35,243 bases of DNA, from assembly GCF_012985465.1 (NCBI RefSeq), contig NZ_JAAQWN010000020.1, positions 1 through 35,243 of the forward strand. Direction: 5' to 3'. A program made the translations under genes and the position numbers. The stretch comes from Pseudomonas sp. WS 5079. GTDB lineage: Bacteria; Pseudomonadota; Gammaproteobacteria; Pseudomonadales; Pseudomonadaceae. Below, one piece after another: positions 32,483 through 35,243 of this stretch (within the stretch, counting starts at the first letter, position 1; each line of letters opens with the position of its first letter). The notes below the pieces were generated by a model, which saw nothing but the letters and a program-made list of their open reading frames with translations, had not been told where the DNA came from and searched no databases.

Positions 32483-32498
32483 CTGTATACGCATACAG
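32483..32498. promoter_or_regulatory. LexA (SOS) box
   Basis: CTGTATACGCATACAG matches the CTG-N10-CAG LexA consensus with a TATA..ATAC interior, within the longer dyad TACTGTAT/ATACAGTA (32481-32500). It lies 18 bases before the ATG of the coiled-coil gene, a position where LexA would block transcription. Confidence 0.85.
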
Positions 32499-32516
32499 TA
32501 CTCGGATTGACCAACC

Positions 32517-32870
32517 ATGAACATCGATGAAGACACCTGCGAGTGGCTGGGATGCCCCACGCCTCTCGAAATGCACAAGCACCACTGCTCTCTGCTGGAA
32601 GATGAGATCAGCACCCTCTACCACCAGCTGCGCAAGGCCCGGGCGAATGTGCATGGCCTGGTCCAACTGAGTGACGATCTGGCCACCGGAAAAGCTCAGG
32701 CAGAGGAATCGCTCAGGAAGGCGCTCGAAGAAATAGCCAGACTCCAAGAGGAAACAACGGTGCTAGGGACCAAGGTGCGCAGCTTGTCGCTTGTTTCCAG
32801 CCAGTGCGACTACCTGTTCAGGGAGAACCAGCGTCTGCTGCAGGAGCGGAAGCAGGAGCAATTGCCCTGA
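32517..32870 (+). CDS. SOS-controlled coiled-coil protein of unknown function at the prophage edge
   Basis: The 117-residue protein starts with a short Cys/His-containing segment (CEWLGCPTPLEMHKHHCSLL, with C8, C13, H20, H22, H23 and C24) and then a long helix with heptad-like Leu/Ala/Glu spacing (about 25-110, including LRKALEEIARLQEE), indicating a coiled coil. It has no signal or membrane segment. A LexA box sits directly upstream. It is transcribed away from the tRNA and its last 53 bases overlap antisense the end of the Rz gene. I do not recognise the family; role in SOS-induced phage functions is inferred. Confidence 0.75.
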   Translation: MNIDEDTCEWLGCPTPLEMHKHHCSLLEDEISTLYHQLRKARANVHGLVQLSDDLATGKAQAEESLRKALEEIARLQEETTVLGTKVRSLSLVSSQCDYLFRENQRLLQERKQEQLP

Positions 32871-33357
32871 CATACGCCTGGCAAGCCCGCAGCGCGATCA
32901 GTCCTTGGTCGCCGGCATCGGTGATGGCGACAATTCGTTGAGCATGCGCTGGGTCAAGTTGGGCTCGACGGGATGCATGAACCACGCCGACGGCGCCGGG
33001 GGCGGTAGGCACGTTGCAGCCACTGGCTGAATCCGTGGCGTCGAGAAGGACTGACAGCCGCACATCAGCAGTAGCAAGGCGGTCACGCAGCAGTGCCTGG
33101 TTGCGTTGAGCATCGGAAAGTTCTCGGGTGTGTTGTTGGTCGGAGGTGGCCAGCGTCTTCTCCAGGCCCAGGCGCCTGTCCTGCTCGTCGCGCACTTGCT
33201 TGATGGCCACCGCGCTGATCCTGTCCAGCTCGCCCTGGTGCAGGCCGGCCTGCTCGGCCAACCTCTTGCCCATGCGCCAGTCCTGAACCTGCCAAGTGCC
33301 GCCGGCGCTGATCGCCATCGCCAGCAGGATTACGGCCAGGATCTGCCCGGGCGTCAT
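32818..33357 (-). CDS. Phage lysis protein Rz (inner-membrane spanin subunit)
   Basis: The 179-residue protein has an N-terminal uncleaved signal-anchor helix at 6-22 (ILAVILLAMAISAGGTWQV) followed by a long periplasmic helical region with QxxE/RxxL pattern (RISAVAIKQVRDEQDRRLGL and LSDAQRNQALLRDRLATADV), as in Rz-type i-spanins. It has two cysteines near the C-terminus. It forms a complex with Rz1 to disrupt the outer membrane in the last step of lysis. The ATG overlaps the endolysin stop (ATGA at 33354-33357), and an Rz1 frame lies inside it. Confidence 0.85.
   Translation of the reverse strand: MTPGQILAVILLAMAISAGGTWQVQDWRMGKRLAEQAGLHQGELDRISAVAIKQVRDEQDRRLGLEKTLATSDQQHTRELSDAQRNQALLRDRLATADVRLSVLLDATDSASGCNVPTAPGAVGVVHASRRAQLDPAHAQRIVAITDAGDQGLIALRACQAYVRAIAPASAPAADAGSP
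32898..33113 (-). CDS. Rz1-like outer-membrane spanin lipoprotein, embedded in Rz in another frame
   Basis: A 71-residue frame wholly inside rz, shifted relative to it. It has a short lipoprotein signal LLLLMCGC with likely modified Cys at residue 20, then a small Pro-rich mature part (CLPPPAPSAWFMHPVEPNL), exactly the layout of phage Rz1. The lipobox has Met at -3 and Cys at -2, which is unusual. Overlapping rz/rz1 genes are well known, and the Pro-rich character and position make this a genuine embedded gene and not a shadow frame. Confidence 0.75.
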   Translation of the reverse strand: MLNATRHCCVTALLLLMCGCQSFSTPRIQPVAATCLPPPAPSAWFMHPVEPNLTQRMLNELSPSPMPATKD

Positions 33358-33887
33358 GCGAGCACCTTCTGCGCCTGGACGTAAAGCCGCTGGCGATCCT
33401 CAAGGCCATTGACCCCTCCATTGACCCGGCGGGTGATCTTCACGAACTCACCCTTATCTGCCAGGGTGTTCAGGCCTTTCGTCGACCAGAACCAAGCCGC
33501 CGACATTGCAGCGTGCTGCGGCTGCTCCAGTAGCTCAGGCTGATTGATCAGGTCCAGGCCCAAGGCCTCACCGCACGCCGCGTAATTGGCCCGGCCAGTG
33601 ATCTGGATAAGCCCCCGGCCACGGTACTTTGAGCCATCCCCTTTAACGGTGTTGCCCAGGTCAGCACGGCCTTCATATCCGGCCTGCTGCGCCGTGGGGC
33701 CCCAGATCTCCCGCACATAGCGCAACTGGCCCGACTCATGCCCGACCTGGGCGATGAACGCCGCAATGCGAGCAATGGTGACAATTCCGTATTTGCTCAT
33801 GGCCGTGTTCAGCACAGGAACAAAAACGCCGGCTTGGCGGCCGGCGTTCGGGAGAATCCGCAGCAACTGCTGCTCGGTGATTGGCAT
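33354..33887 (-). CDS. Phage endolysin, glycoside hydrolase family 19 (chitinase-like lysozyme)
   Basis: The 177-residue enzyme degrades peptidoglycan (cleaving MurNAc-GlcNAc links). The GH19 signature is clear: FIAQVGHESGQLRYVREIW with catalytic Glu candidates E51 and E60, and YRGRGLIQITGRANYAACGE at 88-107, then the conserved AAMSAAWFWSTKGLN. No signal peptide is seen, so export would require a holin, not found in this window, or a signal-arrest-release route. It is coupled to rz by a 4-base overlap and separated from the tail assembly gene by a terminator. Confidence 0.92.
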   Translation of the reverse strand: MPITEQQLLRILPNAGRQAGVFVPVLNTAMSKYGIVTIARIAAFIAQVGHESGQLRYVREIWGPTAQQAGYEGRADLGNTVKGDGSKYRGRGLIQITGRANYAACGEALGLDLINQPELLEQPQHAAMSAAWFWSTKGLNTLADKGEFVKITRRVNGGVNGLEDRQRLYVQAQKVLA

Positions 33888-33900
33888 AGCTCTCTCCTGG

Positions 33901-33926
33901 CAAAAATAAACCCGCTCAATGGCGGG
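33901..33926 (-). terminator. Rho-independent terminator on the minus strand
   Basis: Read on the minus strand, CCCGC (33926-33922) and GCGGG (33915-33911) form a hairpin followed by TTTATTTTTG (33910-33901). It lies between the tail fibre assembly gene and the endolysin gene, so lysis genes may have their own promoter or depend on read-through. Confidence 0.75.
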
Positions 33927-33949
33927 TGTGGTCGACTACGGCGCCGATG

Positions 33950-34498
33950 CTACGGCGCGGCGGGCCAATCAATAGCGAGCGGGTAGCCTTCCTGATCAGG
34001 CACGCGGTTCAGGGCCACGCGGTATTTCTTCCAGGCCTTGAGGGTCGCCAACTCTGCCTCGGTCCCTTCATCGATATCGACGGCGTCCTGAAGTGGCGCA
34101 ATTGCGTAATCCGCCTCGGCTCGCAGGTGCGCGATCTGGGTCTGTGCAGCCGCCACAGGATCAATTGCCGGAGGCGGCAGCTCTTCCTGTGGGGGAAGAT
34201 CCGGCACCAGGATGTGCAGCGTGATCATGACCTTCAAATCGTACGGCTCGCCCTCTTTGGTCACAGTGACCGTGAGTAGGCCGTCCTCAAACGAGATGTT
34301 CGCCTCGGCGGGGCTGTCTGCTGGGTGGAGCCCGTAGCCCCAGCCCTGATCGATGGGCGGAAATGGGACCATGCCCTGGGTGTCGGTGACGCAGTAGACG
34401 CCAACGCCCTTGCGATAACAGGTCACATCCGCCCCGCCGAGCGAGACGAAATCAAACTTTTCACCCGCACCAGTAACGTTGATTGCTGCTCTTGCCAT
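33950..34498 (-). CDS. Phage tail fibre assembly protein (Caudo_TAP-like)
   Basis: The 182-residue protein has a C-terminal ~60 residues with the tail-fibre-chaperone pattern: a helical segment AAAQTQIAHLRAEADYAIAP, then LATLKAWKKYRVALNRV and DQEGYPLAIDWPAAP at the C-terminus, where the W-K-x-Y-R-V-A-L and I-D-W-P motifs are characteristic. The N-terminal part (1-120) is beta-rich. It starts two bases after the tail fibre stop and is therefore likely translationally coupled. It should help fold or attach the adjacent fibre. Confidence 0.8.
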   Translation of the reverse strand: MARAAINVTGAGEKFDFVSLGGADVTCYRKGVGVYCVTDTQGMVPFPPIDQGWGYGLHPADSPAEANISFEDGLLTVTVTKEGEPYDLKVMITLHILVPDLPPQEELPPPAIDPVAAAQTQIAHLRAEADYAIAPLQDAVDIDEGTEAELATLKAWKKYRVALNRVPDQEGYPLAIDWPAAP

Positions 34499-34500
34499 GA

Positions 34501-35243
34501 TCAGATCGCTCTCAGTGTGTTGTCGGCCATGCGGGTGGTGTTGCCGGTGTGGTACACCTTCACCCAGGGGAGGAAGCCGTTGTATGTAGAGCGGAACAAA
34601 AGTTGGTTTTCGCCGTTGTAGGCAATAATCTGGGCCCCTACCCGACCAGAACGCCTCAGGTTTATGCCGGTGGCGTTGATCGACTCGCCGGTACCGCCCG
34701 GAAAAGCCGCATTACCGGCAATGAATGCTCCGCCGAGATTGTCGTATGCCTCGTTCCAATCGGCAATCTGTACGCTATCTGAGCCGACACCAAAGTCAGA
34801 CGTCTTCAACACCCGTCCTGGCGTGGTATCGGCGTTGCCCACGGTCAGCGCCGCTGTTGCCGCAGTACCCAGCCCCAGGCCTGAGCGCCCCTCAGCAGGG
34901 TTTCTGCCACCGGTACCGCCCATGGCCACCGGCACGACATCCTGAGTGGACACATCACCCAGGCCCGCGAGCGTGGCACCCCACTGTTGAACCATTTGGT
35001 TCACGGCATCGGCCAGGGCTTTGGGATAGCCATTGACAGGCACGATCCCGTACCCGGCGCCGCCAACGGCCGCACCACGGTATGCCGGGGAGATCGACAA
35101 CGAGGTATCGCTTGCAGGGTTGATCACTTGATAGATGCCCTGGTCAGGGCCGACAAACATATCCCCGGCACGGCAGTTCGAGAACTTGGTGCCGACGCCC
35201 GTTACTGTCGGTCTCCCGTTCTGCACGCTCACAGTCCCTTCTG
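34501..35243 (-). CDS. Phage tail fibre protein, C-terminal portion (5' end outside window)
   Basis: The visible 246 codons begin inside the protein: the frame is open to the window edge and the first residues, EGTVSVQNGRPTVTGVGTKF, match the region just inside the N-terminus of Pseudomonas tail fibres (WYKTGTVSV-type opening). A GTG at 35232 lies in this conserved sequence and is probably not the start. The shaft contains the typical DVVPVAMGGTGGRNPAEGRS and GLGTAATAAL repeats, and the C-terminus ends FLPWVKVYHTGNTTRMADNT, a receptor-binding tip signature. This gene, the assembly factor and the lysis genes form a phage-type module continuing outside. Confidence 0.85.
   Translation of the reverse strand, partial: EGTVSVQNGRPTVTGVGTKFSNCRAGDMFVGPDQGIYQVINPASDTSLSISPAYRGAAVGGAGYGIVPVNGYPKALADAVNQMVQQWGATLAGLGDVSTQDVVPVAMGGTGGRNPAEGRSGLGLGTAATAALTVGNADTTPGRVLKTSDFGVGSDSVQIADWNEAYDNLGGAFIAGNAAFPGGTGESINATGINLRRSGRVGAQIIAYNGENQLLFRSTYNGFLPWVKVYHTGNTTRMADNTLRAI

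Noticed and set aside
32118..35243. Full prophage or tailocin identification
   Set aside because: Only tail fibre, chaperone and lysis genes are visible; no capsid, terminase, sheath, repressor or integrase lies in the window, so the element type stays open.
1..35243. CRISPR arrays, insertion sequences, transposases, riboswitches
   Set aside because: No regularly spaced direct repeats, transposase frames or recognisable riboswitch leaders were found; all repeats seen are REP/REPIN elements, short dyads or the single 13-base direct repeat.

Overview
The window looks like a chromosomal segment of a Pseudomonas species, most likely of the P. fluorescens group. The basis is GC-rich coding with strong third-position bias, REP/REPIN repeats of the type GGGAGCGGGCTTGCCCGC between genes, a phosphatidylcholine synthase, an lhgR-lhgO type locus, and gene types typical of that group. 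The species call is inference; no database search was possible. About 38 protein genes, one tRNA and the end of a prophage-like block are visible.

Layout. Positions 1-380: 3' end of nrdB. 420-2816: a lipoprotein with an ABM (monooxygenase-like) domain, translationally coupled to a zinc-free quinone oxidoreductase and divergent from a LysR regulator. 2853-3341: a DUF1289 protein. 3425-6103: a stand-alone pyruvate dehydrogenase-type E1 (AceE family) with no E2 beside it. 6296-8107: an rRNA-type SAM methyltransferase and phosphatidylcholine synthase. 8243-9028: a TauE/SafE permease. 9232-11073: DUF3455 secreted protein, ECF sigma factor and membrane anti-sigma factor. 11158-13505: a UPF0149 protein, a monofunctional AroA and a small unknown protein. 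13511-13663: a large nested REPIN palindrome. 13686-16643: a GNAT acetyltransferase and a divergent LysR/MFS efflux pair. 16698-20211: FadR-type regulator, L-2-hydroxyglutarate oxidase and MHS-family transporter, with matching operators before the first two genes. 20292-21143: a secreted CAP-domain protein. 21229-27062: signalling genes, namely a hybrid histidine kinase broken by an in-frame amber codon, a diguanylate cyclase and an EAL phosphodiesterase with a degenerate receiver, with a nucleotidyltransferase and a VOC protein in between. 27214-31381: a Fur-boxed TonB receptor divergent from a Bcr/CflA efflux pump and its TetR regulator.

31427-31920 holds a small coupled pair: a two-helix membrane protein and a 47-residue zinc-ribbon protein. 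tRNA-Leu(UAA) follows at 32223-32309. Beyond it, up to the window edge, lies a phage-type block: a LexA-boxed coiled-coil gene on the + strand, then on the - strand Rz with embedded Rz1, a GH19 endolysin, a tail fibre assembly protein and a tail fibre that runs off the window. This is the lysis/tail end of a prophage or phage-tail element whose remaining genes lie outside.

Most of the window is ordinary core and accessory chromosome. The points most worth a second look are the amber-split kinase, the zinc-ribbon/two-helix pair beside the tRNA, the SOS-boxed gene at the phage edge, the duplicated FadR-type operator, the extra AroA with Phe in place of the usual active-site-loop Pro, and the 153-bp nested palindrome.
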